The notes below the pieces were generated by a model. It ran no database searches. It worked only from the letters and a program-made list of their open reading frames with translations, and was not told the origin of the DNA. A stretch of 64,000 nucleotides of DNA from an uncultured Algibacter sp. (GTDB lineage: Bacteria > Bacteroidota > Bacteroidia > Flavobacteriales > Flavobacteriaceae): contig NZ_CANMAU010000003.1 of assembly GCF_947495925.1 (NCBI RefSeq), positions 310,001 to 374,000 on the forward strand, read 5' to 3'. A program made the translations under genes and the position numbers. Shown one piece after another: positions 19,517-27,402 of the stretch (its first letter is position 1; each line of letters begins with the position of its first letter).

Positions 19517-20893
19517 ATGCAACTATCGGCTTATACACGTGAGTTTAAATACAATTGGCAACTGGCGGCACCAGTTATGTTAGGAATGCTTGGGCACACT
19601 TTTGTGAGTTTTGTAGATAACATTATGGTAGGTCAATTGGGTACAGCACAGCTTGCAGCAGTGTCGCTAGGAAACAGTTTTATGTTCGTAGCGATGTCTT
19701 TAGGAATTGGTTTTTCAACAGCTATAACACCCCTAATTGCAGAAGCAGATACTGCCAAAGATTTTAAAAAAGGAAAATCGGCTTTCAAGCATGGATTATT
19801 TTTATGCACCATTATAGGGATACTTCTTTTTTTACTGGTATATTTTGCCAAACCTCTCATGTATTTAATGGAGCAGCCTGTTGAGGTGGTTGAATTGGCA
19901 ATGCCTTATTTAGATTTGGTAGCGATTTCATTAATTCCTTTGGTTATTTTTCAGGCATTTAAGCAGTTTGGAGATGGATTGTCTATGACTAAATACCCTA
20001 TGTATTCTACTCTCTTTGGAAATGTAATAAACGTTATTTTAAATTATTTGTTAATTTTTGGAAAGTTTGGTTTTCCTGAGTTAGGTATTGTGGGCGCTGC
20101 ATACGGAACCTTAGTTTCTAGAATAATTATGGTTTGGCACATCTGGTTTTTACTTAAGGGGAAAGAGAAATCAAAAGCATTCGTAACCCATATTAAAATA
20201 TTTGTACTTAATAAATTGATGCTTAAAAAATTGCTTAATCTTGGAGCTCCAAGTGCCATGCAAATGTTTTTTGAAGTAGCTATTTTTACCGCTGCTATTT
20301 GGTTGAGTGGACTGTTAGGAAAGAATCCGCAAGCAGCTAATCAAATAGCTCTAAATTTGAGTTCTATGACTTTTATGGTGGCTATGGGTTTAAGTGTTGC
20401 TGCTATGATTAGAGTGGGTAATCAAAAAGGATTAAGTGCTTATTTTGAATTACGGCGTATTGCATTTTCTTTATTTTTAATGGGGACTCTTTTTGCCATG
20501 AGTTTTGCAATTATATTTTTTGTTTTTCATAATCAATTACCAAAAATTTATGTGGATTATGATGATGCCAAGAATTTAATAGACAATAAGGAAGTGGTAA
20601 CCATAGCATCTAAATTATTAGTAGCTGCAGCCATTTTTCAAATTAGTGATAGTATACAGGTCTTGGTTTTAGGAGCCTTACGTGGCTTACAAGATGTTAA
20701 AATACCCACGGCTATTACATTTATTTCCTATTGGTTGATTGGCTTTCCAATTAGTTGGTTTTTGGGAAAAGAAGAGGTCTATGGTAGCTTTGGTATTTGG
20801 CTAGGTCTGTTGGCGGGTTTAACAACGGCAGCTATTTTATTATATATTAGGTTTAATTATTTAACTAAAAGGTTAATTTTGTCTAACAACTAA
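19517..20893 (+). CDS. MATE family efflux transporter (NorM-like)
   Basis: The 458-residue protein has about 12 membrane segments in two similar halves. N-terminal motifs typical of MATE are APVMLGMLGHTFVSFVDNIMVGQLG and the matching repeat in the second half around GAPSAMQMFFEVAIF. These proteins export cationic drugs or metabolites using Na+ or H+ gradients; the substrate here is unknown. The promoter box is unusually close to the ATG, suggesting a leaderless transcript. The small acidic protein gene downstream is separated by only 12 bases, so the two are probably co-transcribed. Confidence 0.93.
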   Translation: MQLSAYTREFKYNWQLAAPVMLGMLGHTFVSFVDNIMVGQLGTAQLAAVSLGNSFMFVAMSLGIGFSTAITPLIAEADTAKDFKKGKSAFKHGLFLCTIIGILLFLLVYFAKPLMYLMEQPVEVVELAMPYLDLVAISLIPLVIFQAFKQFGDGLSMTKYPMYSTLFGNVINVILNYLLIFGKFGFPELGIVGAAYGTLVSRIIMVWHIWFLLKGKEKSKAFVTHIKIFVLNKLMLKKLLNLGAPSAMQMFFEVAIFTAAIWLSGLLGKNPQAANQIALNLSSMTFMVAMGLSVAAMIRVGNQKGLSAYFELRRIAFSLFLMGTLFAMSFAIIFFVFHNQLPKIYVDYDDAKNLIDNKEVVTIASKLLVAAAIFQISDSIQVLVLGALRGLQDVKIPTAITFISYWLIGFPISWFLGKEEVYGSFGIWLGLLAGLTTAAILLYIRFNYLTKRLILSNN

Positions 20894-20905
20894 TATTTCA
20901 ATTTA

Positions 20906-21133
20906 ATGAGTCTTCCAAAATTTATTCTAGGAGATAATACAGATTATCCAAACGCTATTTATGTGATTCATACGGAGTTTCCAAGATTTATTATCAATCT
21001 TGAAAATGATGAAGTAGAATGGTTTGAAGACTTTGATGCCGAAGACCAAAAGGAACTAGAAGCCGAAACAGAGCATGCTATAAAGTTGGCAACAGAGTTT
21101 TATGATAGTGAAGTTGAAAAATACGAAGCATAG
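20906..21133 (+). CDS. Small acidic protein, function unknown
   Basis: The 75-residue protein has no signal peptide or membrane segment and is strongly acidic, with DFDAEDQKELEAETEH in the middle and a C-terminal helix rich in Glu. The N-terminal half (PKFILGDNTDYPNAIYVIHTE) may form a small beta-rich domain. It looks like a small conserved cytosolic protein of Flavobacteriaceae, but I know of no function. It lies in a tight run of genes (12 bases after the MATE gene, 11 before the PAP2 gene), which supports it being real and in an operon. Confidence 0.65.
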   Translation: MSLPKFILGDNTDYPNAIYVIHTEFPRFIINLENDEVEWFEDFDAEDQKELEAETEHAIKLATEFYDSEVEKYEA

Positions 21134-21144
21134 ATTAGAAAACA

Positions 21145-21735
21145 ATGATTGAACAGCTTTTAGAATACGATACAGAATTATTTCTGTTTTTAAACAATTT
21201 GGGTTCAAGTACTTGGGATGGTTTATGGTTGGCTATAACTGAAAAACTCACCTTTATACCACTTTACGCATTGTTGTTATTTTTGCTTTATAAGAAGTTT
21301 GGAGCAAAATCATTGTTAGTTTTTGTTGTGGTAGTCGCTCTTATGATAACGTTTACCGATCAAATCACCAATGTTTTTAAACGTGGTTTTATGAGACCAA
21401 GACCCTGTGGTGAAGCTGATTTAATAGATTATATGCGTTTTATTGCTGTACGCTGTGGTAAGTACGGTTTTTTCTCTGGACATTCTTCTAACTCTATGGC
21501 AGCTGCAGTTTTTGCGGGGTTAATGCTAAAACCATATTATAAAAATTTGATTTTTATATTGCTGATTTGGAGTGTTATTGTTGCCTATAGCAGAATATAC
21601 GTTGGGGTTCATTACCCTTTAGATATTATTTGTGGATTAACGTTTGGCGCATTATCTGGTTTTATGTTTTATAGAATTGCCAATTATGCTTTAAAAAAGT
21701 TCGTAAACTCTTATGGGGCTAAACTTAATAAATGA
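21145..21735 (+). CDS. PAP2-family membrane phosphatase
   Basis: This 196-residue protein has about five to six membrane segments and the three phosphatidic acid phosphatase motifs: KRGFMRPRP (motif 1, the K-x6-RP type), SGHSSN (motif 2, with the proton-donor histidine) and SRIYVGVHYPLDI (motif 3, with the nucleophilic histidine). The family dephosphorylates membrane lipids such as phosphatidic acid, phosphatidylglycerol phosphate or undecaprenyl pyrophosphate; which one is not clear. Its last 25 bases overlap the convergent meaB gene. Confidence 0.9.
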   Translation: MIEQLLEYDTELFLFLNNLGSSTWDGLWLAITEKLTFIPLYALLLFLLYKKFGAKSLLVFVVVVALMITFTDQITNVFKRGFMRPRPCGEADLIDYMRFIAVRCGKYGFFSGHSSNSMAAAVFAGLMLKPYYKNLIFILLIWSVIVAYSRIYVGVHYPLDIICGLTFGALSGFMFYRIANYALKKFVNSYGAKLNK

Positions 21736-22787
21736 TCTGCCGCTGCAAAGGGAGTTGTCTCATGGTTTTCAATAAGCTTCAGTTGGTTTTCTAACTCTTT
21801 TTTAATAGTTGGTTTATTAAAAAAAGCATATTTTAAGTGCTCCTCTATAGTTTGAATCAACCAATATTTGTTTTGTTCAATGCGCTTAGAATGAAAGAAA
21901 TTGTTTTTCGAGGTGATTTCTATGTACTCCACAACTTGTTCCCAAATACTTTCTATGCCTTCATTATTTAAAGCACTGCAAATAGATACTTGTGGTTGCC
22001 AATTTGAAGTTTTTTTAGGATAGAGATGTAAGGCTCTGTTAAATTCTACTTGGGCTAGTTTTGCGCGTTTTTGATTGTCACCATCGGCTTTATTTATTAC
22101 AATAGCATCGGCCATTTCAATAATACCACGTTTAATACCTTGTAATTCATCGCCTGCACCCGCAAGTTTTAAAAGTAAAAAGAAATCTACCATGCTATGT
22201 ACGGTTGTTTCACTTTGACCAACACCTACGGTTTCTATAATAATCACATCAAATCCAGCAGCTTCGCAAAGTATAATGGATTCTCGAGTTTTTCGAGCTA
22301 CACCTCCTAAATTTTTACCAGACGCCGAAGGTCGTATAAAAGCATTGTTGTCTTTAACCAAATCTTCCATTCTGGTTTTATCACCTAAAATACTTCCCTT
22401 AGAGATCGTACTACTAGGGTCTATAGCTAAAACTGCAATGCGCTTTCCTTGGTTGGTTAAATGTTTTCCAAAAGCCTCAATAAAAGTGCTTTTTCCAACT
22501 CCAGGAACACCAGTAATACCAATTCTAATGGATTTATTTGCATAAGGTAGACAAGCTTTTATAACGGTATTGGCATTTTGTATATGCTTAGGGTTTTTAC
22601 TTTCAACTAAGGTAATGGATCTGCTAAGGGCCGTTATGTTTTTGTTGATTATTCCAGAAATAAGAGCGTCTGTGTCAACAGGATTTTTTCGCCTCGTTTT
22701 AATCCGTTTAATGGAAGTCTTATTATAAATTTCTGTATCAGAAACCCCTGATTTTTCCTGTAGAGCTGATTTCTTTTTTTTTGACAC
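21711..22787 (-). CDS. meaB: Methylmalonyl-CoA mutase-associated GTPase MeaB
   Basis: The 358-residue G3E GTPase has Walker A GVPGVGKS at 93-100, the metal-binding segment AIDPSS, the switch element IIETVGVGQSE and the base-specificity motif NKAD. MeaB protects and reloads adenosylcobalamin-dependent methylmalonyl-CoA mutase. No mutase gene lies in this window, so the two are not adjacent here. The start codon is GTG (22785-22787); a basic, disordered-looking N-terminal tail of about 40 residues precedes the conserved domain. It overlaps the end of the PAP2 gene on the opposite strand. Confidence 0.94.
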   Translation of the reverse strand: MSKKKKSALQEKSGVSDTEIYNKTSIKRIKTRRKNPVDTDALISGIINKNITALSRSITLVESKNPKHIQNANTVIKACLPYANKSIRIGITGVPGVGKSTFIEAFGKHLTNQGKRIAVLAIDPSSTISKGSILGDKTRMEDLVKDNNAFIRPSASGKNLGGVARKTRESIILCEAAGFDVIIIETVGVGQSETTVHSMVDFFLLLKLAGAGDELQGIKRGIIEMADAIVINKADGDNQKRAKLAQVEFNRALHLYPKKTSNWQPQVSICSALNNEGIESIWEQVVEYIEITSKNNFFHSKRIEQNKYWLIQTIEEHLKYAFFNKPTIKKELENQLKLIENHETTPFAAADHLLSLAP

Positions 22788-22843
22788 GAATGGTATAAGT
22801 TTACTAAAAAATAATGTTCCCTTGAGTGCTAATTTATTTATAG

Positions 22844-23398
22844 CTACTTTAAAGGTACGGCAACTTTAACATCATCCCAAGCCATGGTAAGGAATAATTT
22901 GTCTGTAGAATTGTCGAAACCTATAGTGAATTGCTCAACAACATCGTCAAGTTTCTGCACAGGTACTTCAACATTAATAACATCGTAATTAGGATCCCAC
23001 ATAGGTTTCATTTCTGCATTTACACCCCAAGCGTATTGTTTTGAATTAAAAATAACGGTCCAAGTTGAATCTTTTGGGACGGTCCATAAGGTATATTTAC
23101 CAGCGGTTAAAGGTATTCCTTTTATATCAAGGGTGCTATTGGTTTCAAACGTAGTGGCTTCGTTTGCACCTGTTCGCCATACTTGATTGAATGGGACTAA
23201 AGCACCAAAGACCTCCCGTTCTTTTTTAAAAGGCCTATTGTAAAACACCTCTAGTTTTAAATCATTTAACTTAAACTCAACAGTATCTTTTGGACTTAAA
23301 CGTTGGGCAAAAATATTTTCTATTATAACTGAATACAAAAATAGTCCTAACGCTATTACAGATAATAGAATTAAGACGCGCTTTAAAAAGGTGTTCAT
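22844..23398 (-). CDS. DUF2911 family exported protein
   Basis: I choose ATG 23396-23398 over the upstream TTG at 23407. The resulting protein of about 184 residues has an N-terminal membrane or signal segment (about 5-25) and one DUF2911 domain. Recognisable family features are VEVFYNRPFKKEREVFGALVPF with WRTGANEATTF, then GKYTLWTVP and AWGVNAEMKP (broken into shorter blocks in the actual sequence). The family is common in Bacteroidota and has no defined biochemical function. It is divergent from the ECF sigma gene. Confidence 0.85.
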   Translation of the reverse strand: MNTFLKRVLILLSVIALGLFLYSVIIENIFAQRLSPKDTVEFKLNDLKLEVFYNRPFKKEREVFGALVPFNQVWRTGANEATTFETNSTLDIKGIPLTAGKYTLWTVPKDSTWTVIFNSKQYAWGVNAEMKPMWDPNYDVINVEVPVQKLDDVVEQFTIGFDNSTDKLFLTMAWDDVKVAVPLK

Positions 23399-23469
23399 GA
23401 ATAGCAATTTAACTTGGTATAAAGATAATTTAAAAGGGGTAACTACTAAAATTCAAACGTATATTTATT

Positions 23470-23477
23470 TAGCTTTG
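23470..23477 (+). promoter_or_regulatory. -7 box candidate for the ECF sigma operon
   Basis: TAGCTTTG matches TAnnTTTG, 96 bases before the chosen start codon; no good -33 match was seen. Confidence 0.3.
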
Positions 23478-23573
23478 TTATAGTTGCACCAAAAAAAATA
23501 TTCATTTTTTGCAACACTTCTTTTTTTTAGTCGTCTTTTAAATGAACTAATACAACCTAGAAGAACAATCAGT

Positions 23574-24125
23574 ATGTTTCAAGTTGACATTATAGAAAAA
23601 TGTAAACAGAACAACAGGAAGGCGCAAATGCAGTTGTACAACCAATACTGCGATGGTATGTATATTGTAGCTAAACGTTTTTTAATAGATGCAGCTGATG
23701 CTGAAGATGTAGTTCAAGAAGCCTTCCTAAAGGCTTTTACAAAATTACATCAATATAAAGCAGAAGTTACTTTTGGGGCGTGGTTAAAACGTATTGTTAT
23801 TAATAAGAGTATTGACTTTTTAAAAACTAAGAAACAGCAATTAGTTGAGTTGGAAGAGGTGCACCTCAAGGTGGTTGATACTCCAATAGATAACAAATGG
23901 TTAGTTGATGATGCCATTACATTGGATGATGTAAAACAGGCTATTAATAATTTACCAGATAAGTATCAATTCGTGCTGATGCTCTATTTAATTGAGGGTT
24001 ATGATCATCAGGAGATTTCGGAAATTCTGGATATATCGGAAGTTGCTTCAAGAACTCAATTGTCAAGAGGTAAATCAAAATTGCAAGGACTATTAAAACT
24101 TAAAAAGAATGGCACAAGATATTAG
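23574..24125 (+). CDS. ECF-type RNA polymerase sigma factor
   Basis: The frame is open from a TTG at 23484, but the ATG at 23574 gives the normal ECF length (183 residues) and removes a hydrophobic, non-conserved extension. Region 2 is visible as YNQYCDGMYIVAKRFLID followed by AEDVVQEAFLKAFTKLHQY. Region 4 is LPDKYQFVLMLYLIEGYDHQEISEIL with a helix-turn-helix. The 3' end overlaps the next gene by 17 bases, and that gene encodes a single-span membrane protein, the usual arrangement for a sigma and its anti-sigma. The operon then continues with a coiled-coil surface protein, the probable output. Confidence 0.93.
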   Translation: MFQVDIIEKCKQNNRKAQMQLYNQYCDGMYIVAKRFLIDAADAEDVVQEAFLKAFTKLHQYKAEVTFGAWLKRIVINKSIDFLKTKKQQLVELEEVHLKVVDTPIDNKWLVDDAITLDDVKQAINNLPDKYQFVLMLYLIEGYDHQEISEILDISEVASRTQLSRGKSKLQGLLKLKKNGTRY

Positions 24126-24690
24126 AGAGTTATTTAAGAATGATAAAATAACAGATGAAAAGATGCCTTTGGAACATGAAGATCGATTTCTCCAAAAGTT
24201 AGAAAAAGCATTACCTGAAAAACGAGATTATAATTTGGGCTGGATGAAAATAGCGGCAACTATAGTGGTGCTTTTGGGTTTAAGTTTTGGCGCTTTTAAA
24301 TATTTTCAATCACCGGTAGCTGATGCTGTTGATATTCAAGTAGCGAATACTGAAAAAGAAGAAACCAAAACTTTGGGAGATATCTCTCCTGCACTTAAAA
24401 AGGTTGAGGATTATTATTTAGCCAGTATTAATTTAGAATTATCAAAGATGAGTTACACTTCTGAGACTAAAGATTTATTTGATGGATATTTGGCGCAGTT
24501 AAATGAGCTTGATAAGGAGTATCAGAGGTTGTCTCAGGAAATGACTGCTTCTGGTCCAAATGAATTATCAGTAAATGCACTAATTGATAATTTAAAACTT
24601 CGTTTGACTTTATTGTATCGTTTAAGAGGACAATTAAAGGAGTTTAATTTCAATAATACGGATTCGAAAGAGGTGCAGCAATCAATTTAA
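24109..24690 (+). CDS. Single-span membrane protein, putative anti-sigma factor
   Basis: This 193-residue protein has a cytoplasmic-looking N-terminal segment (about 1-43, charged, with LFKNDKITDEKMPLEHE), one membrane helix (about 45-64, MKIAATIVVLLGLSFGAFKY) and an alpha-helical periplasmic part. It begins inside the upstream ECF sigma gene. Position and topology fit an anti-sigma factor, although I see no zinc-binding HxxxCxxC motif, so it would be of the zinc-free kind. The identification rests mainly on context. Confidence 0.6.
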   Translation: MAQDIRELFKNDKITDEKMPLEHEDRFLQKLEKALPEKRDYNLGWMKIAATIVVLLGLSFGAFKYFQSPVADAVDIQVANTEKEETKTLGDISPALKKVEDYYLASINLELSKMSYTSETKDLFDGYLAQLNELDKEYQRLSQEMTASGPNELSVNALIDNLKLRLTLLYRLRGQLKEFNFNNTDSKEVQQSI

Positions 24691-24702
24691 AAAAAACAAA
24701 AA

Positions 24703-26238
24703 ATGAACAGAATAATCAAAAGAATAGGTATGTTGGTTTTAAGCTTCCTTATTATGGGTAGTATAAAGGCTCAACAAAAACTAACAAAAGTCTCACAATC
24801 TATAAAAGTAAATAAAGATGTAAAAGTAAATTTGAATACGAGCAATTGCAATGTGATTTTTGACACTTGGAATAAAAATACTGTTGAAATTGAAGCCTAT
24901 ATCGAGGGAGAGGACCTTAATAATGAAAGTTTACAAGATGTTTTAAAATCTTGGGATATTGATATTGATGGATCGACTAATGAGGTTTCTATAAAAACTA
25001 CAGCGCACGGTGAAAATGTTTGGGTTTATAATACAGATGATCATGGTGATACAGATGCAGTAACAGCAGTATTGAATGAGCTACATTTTGAATTAGCTGA
25101 TGTTCCTGATATTGTTGAGGGTTTTGAAATGGCTGAACTCGCCCCGTTAGCACCCATGCCACCAATGTCGCCGATGCCAGAGCTACCAGAATTACCACAA
25201 GGTGTTCATAAAATAAAATTTGACTATGAAGCCTATAAGAGAGATGGAGATAAGTACTTAGAGGAGTACTCTAAGGAATTTGATACCGAGTTTGGGGAGG
25301 ATTTTGCTGAAAAAATGGAAGCTTGGGGGAAAAAGTTTATAGAGCAATGGAGTGATAATTATGAAAGGCAAATAGAGGCTTGGGCAGAAAGTTTTGAGGA
25401 TAGATATGGTAGTGAGGAGTATGCTCAAAAAATGGAAGCATTGGGCGAAAAATATGCGGAACGAGCAGAACGACAAGCGGCAAGAATGGAAGCTCATGCA
25501 GAACGACAAGTTGCAAGAATGGAAGCCCATGCTGAACGTATGGAACATAGGGCACACGCTATTAAAGATAGAAAAACCTATATTAAAGAGCGTGATTTAT
25601 TATTACAAGAACGTCAGAACAAGATAAAGAAAATGGTTCATGGAAAATCTAATTCTAAGGTTAAAAAGATCATAAAGATTAAAATACCTAAAAGTGCTAA
25701 GTTAAAAATTGATGTCAGACATGGAGAAATTGAATTTGCTACGAATATTGATAATCTGAAAGCTGATTTAGCTTATACCAAGTTTAAGGCATATAGCATT
25801 AATGGAAGTCGAACTTCCATTAATGCTTCTTATTCTCCCATTACGGTTGCGAATTGGAATACGGGTGAGTTGAACTTAAGCTATGTAAAAAGTGTGGATT
25901 TAGAGCATGTTAATAGATTGGTGTTGAATGCAAAATCTTCGAATATTAATATAGGAGATTTAGTAAATAGTGCGATTATTGATGGAGATATTGGACAGTT
26001 GAAGATTGCGCATATAGAAAATGAGTTTAGCAACTTAAATATTATTCTTCAAAATAGTGATGCGGTGATTAGTTTGCCTAAAGGAGCACATAATTTACAG
26101 TACAAAGGCACACATTCTAGATTTACGCATCCGAAAAAAACGTCTAAAGAAAATACATCAAATTTTACACTTGGAAATACCACAAGTGGTAAAAATATTG
26201 TTATTAATGCTAAGTATAGCAATGTGAAACTTCAGTAA
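24703..26238 (+). CDS. Exported coiled-coil protein with DUF4097-like C-terminal beta domain
   Basis: The 511-residue protein has a signal peptide (about 1-23). Then come a beta-rich region, a short Pro/Met-rich low-complexity stretch (about 147-165, MPPMSPMPELPELP) and a long charged helix (about 170-315). The helix includes 11-residue repeats ERQAARMEAHA and ERQVARMEAHA, encoded by two near-identical 33-base units at 25468-25533. The last 190 residues show regularly spaced short beta motifs (INIGDL, IDGDIGQLKIAHI, VVINAKYSNVKL-like end), like the DUF4097 adhesin-type solenoid. It is the last gene of the ECF sigma operon, 12 bases after the putative anti-sigma. A role in the cell envelope is likely; the exact function is unknown. 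Confidence 0.65.
   Translation: MNRIIKRIGMLVLSFLIMGSIKAQQKLTKVSQSIKVNKDVKVNLNTSNCNVIFDTWNKNTVEIEAYIEGEDLNNESLQDVLKSWDIDIDGSTNEVSIKTTAHGENVWVYNTDDHGDTDAVTAVLNELHFELADVPDIVEGFEMAELAPLAPMPPMSPMPELPELPQGVHKIKFDYEAYKRDGDKYLEEYSKEFDTEFGEDFAEKMEAWGKKFIEQWSDNYERQIEAWAESFEDRYGSEEYAQKMEALGEKYAERAERQAARMEAHAERQVARMEAHAERMEHRAHAIKDRKTYIKERDLLLQERQNKIKKMVHGKSNSKVKKIIKIKIPKSAKLKIDVRHGEIEFATNIDNLKADLAYTKFKAYSINGSRTSINASYSPITVANWNTGELNLSYVKSVDLEHVNRLVLNAKSSNINIGDLVNSAIIDGDIGQLKIAHIENEFSNLNIILQNSDAVISLPKGAHNLQYKGTHSRFTHPKKTSKENTSNFTLGNTTSGKNIVINAKYSNVKLQ
25468..25533 (+). repeat. 33-base tandem repeat, two units, inside the coiled-coil gene
   Basis: Units at 25468-25500 and 25501-25533 differ at only a few positions and encode an 11-residue (hendecad) helix repeat. 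A degenerate third unit follows at 25534. Confidence 0.75.
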
Positions 26239-26240
26239 GA

Positions 26241-27161
26241 TTATTTCTTCTCTATTTGATTATTAATCTTGGTAACAATGTCTTCAATCTTAGTTAAATA
26301 ATCAAACCACAAAGTATCCTCTTTTTTCCTAAACCAAGTTAGTTGTCGTTTTGCAAAACGTCTTGTGTTTTTTTTGATTTCTGATATTGCAAAATCTAAC
26401 TCCCAATCATCATTTAAAAAGTTAAAAATTTCTTTATAACCAACCGTGTTAAGTGCATTTAAATCTTGATAAGGTAATAGGGTCTTAACCTCTTCTAGTA
26501 AGCCTTCTTGCATCATAATATCCACGCGTTGATTAATACGATGGTATATTATTTCTCGGTCTGCAGTAAGTCCTATGCTAATGGTTTTAAAACGGCGCTT
26601 GTCTTTATTTTTATTTAGAAAAGAGGAATAGGGCTGATGACTTCCAATACAAATTTCTAAAGCTCTAATAACCCGGTGTGGGTTATCAAGGGCTATAGTT
26701 TTATATGAAATAGGGTCAAGATTTTGAAGTTGTTGTTGTAAAAACTCCAGTCCTTTGGTTTCTAGTTCTTTATTTAAGGTTTCTCGAATGCTTGGATCTA
26801 CTTTAGGGAAATAGTCTAGCCCTTTGGTAACTGCGTCTACATATAAACCTGAGCCGCCAACCATAATAACCACATCTTTTGTTTTAAACAGGTCATCTAA
26901 AAGGGTTATGGCATCTTTTTCAAAAGCACCTACGTTATAATTATCTTGAATAGATTTGTGGTGTATAAAATGATGCTTTGCCGATGCTAATTCGGTTGGA
27001 GACGGTGCAGCTGTTCCTATTTGCATTTCTTTAAAAAACTGACGGGAATCTGCCGAAAGTATTTCGGTATTAAAACGCTTCGCTAACTTAATACTTAATG
27101 CCGTTTTACCTATGGCGGTTGGACCAACTATGGAAATGAGGTATTTAACTTGTGCGCTAAT
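26241..27161 (-). CDS. miaA: tRNA dimethylallyltransferase MiaA, apparent ATT start
   Basis: The enzyme transfers a dimethylallyl group to A37 of tRNAs reading UNN codons. The conserved N terminus, including the P-loop GPTAIGKT and the catalytic segment EILSADSRQF, lies upstream of the first in-frame ATG (27026). The frame is closed by TAA at 27165-27167. Between that stop and the P-loop there is no ATG, GTG or TTG; the only plausible initiator is ATT at 27159-27161, which gives 306 residues, the normal length. A good promoter ends 24 bases upstream (27186). Either translation starts at ATT, as in infC and pcnB of some bacteria, or there is a sequence error. The remaining domain is intact to the C terminus. 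Confidence 0.9.
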   Translation of the reverse strand: MSAQVKYLISIVGPTAIGKTALSIKLAKRFNTEILSADSRQFFKEMQIGTAAPSPTELASAKHHFIHHKSIQDNYNVGAFEKDAITLLDDLFKTKDVVIMVGGSGLYVDAVTKGLDYFPKVDPSIRETLNKELETKGLEFLQQQLQNLDPISYKTIALDNPHRVIRALEICIGSHQPYSSFLNKNKDKRRFKTISIGLTADREIIYHRINQRVDIMMQEGLLEEVKTLLPYQDLNALNTVGYKEIFNFLNDDWELDFAISEIKKNTRRFAKRQLTWFRKKEDTLWFDYLTKIEDIVTKINNQIEKK

Positions 27162-27185
27162 TAGTTATTTATTTAGAATGCTTTG

Positions 27186-27215
27186 CAAAGTTAAATTGAA
27201 AATAGGATTGAGCAA
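27186..27215 (-). promoter_or_regulatory. Promoter of miaA
   Basis: On the minus strand TTG (27215-27213) is followed after 19 bases by TAACTTTG (27193-27186), a full match to the Bacteroidota TTG-N(17-23)-TAnnTTTG pattern. It places the transcript start near 27180. Confidence 0.65.
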
Positions 27216-27360
27216 GTGTTTGAGGTAAAATAAACTTCACAGATAATTGCGTTAAGGATTGAAGCGTTTGTTGGAGCTCCTTGCAAAGAGCGACCGCTGA
27301 AATAGTAGTATTCATGAGTTCAATAATTTTAAATAAAAATCAACTAATAAAACCTGACCT

Positions 27361-27383
27361 GTTCCTGAACTAAATTCAGGGAC
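27361..27383. repeat. REP-like palindrome downstream of the ion channel gene
   Basis: GTTCCTGAA (27361-27369) pairs with TTCAGGGAC (27375-27383) around CTAAA, with one G-U pair. It resembles short dispersed CCTGAA/TTCAGG palindromes of flavobacterial genomes and could also act as the terminator of the channel gene. Confidence 0.5.
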
Positions 27384-27402
27384 AAAAGGTAACGCCTAAA
27401 TA

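Noticed and set aside
23484-24125. A longer ECF sigma reading from the TTG at 23484.
   Set aside because: It adds a hydrophobic, non-conserved N terminus; ATG 23574 gives the normal family length.
25258-25627. Additional reading frames on both strands across the coiled-coil gene.
   Set aside because: They are shadows caused by the repetitive coding sequence; none has a plausible start, context or composition.
26241-27026. miaA starting at the in-frame ATG 27026.
   Set aside because: That start removes the P-loop and the catalytic segment, which are present in the same frame upstream.
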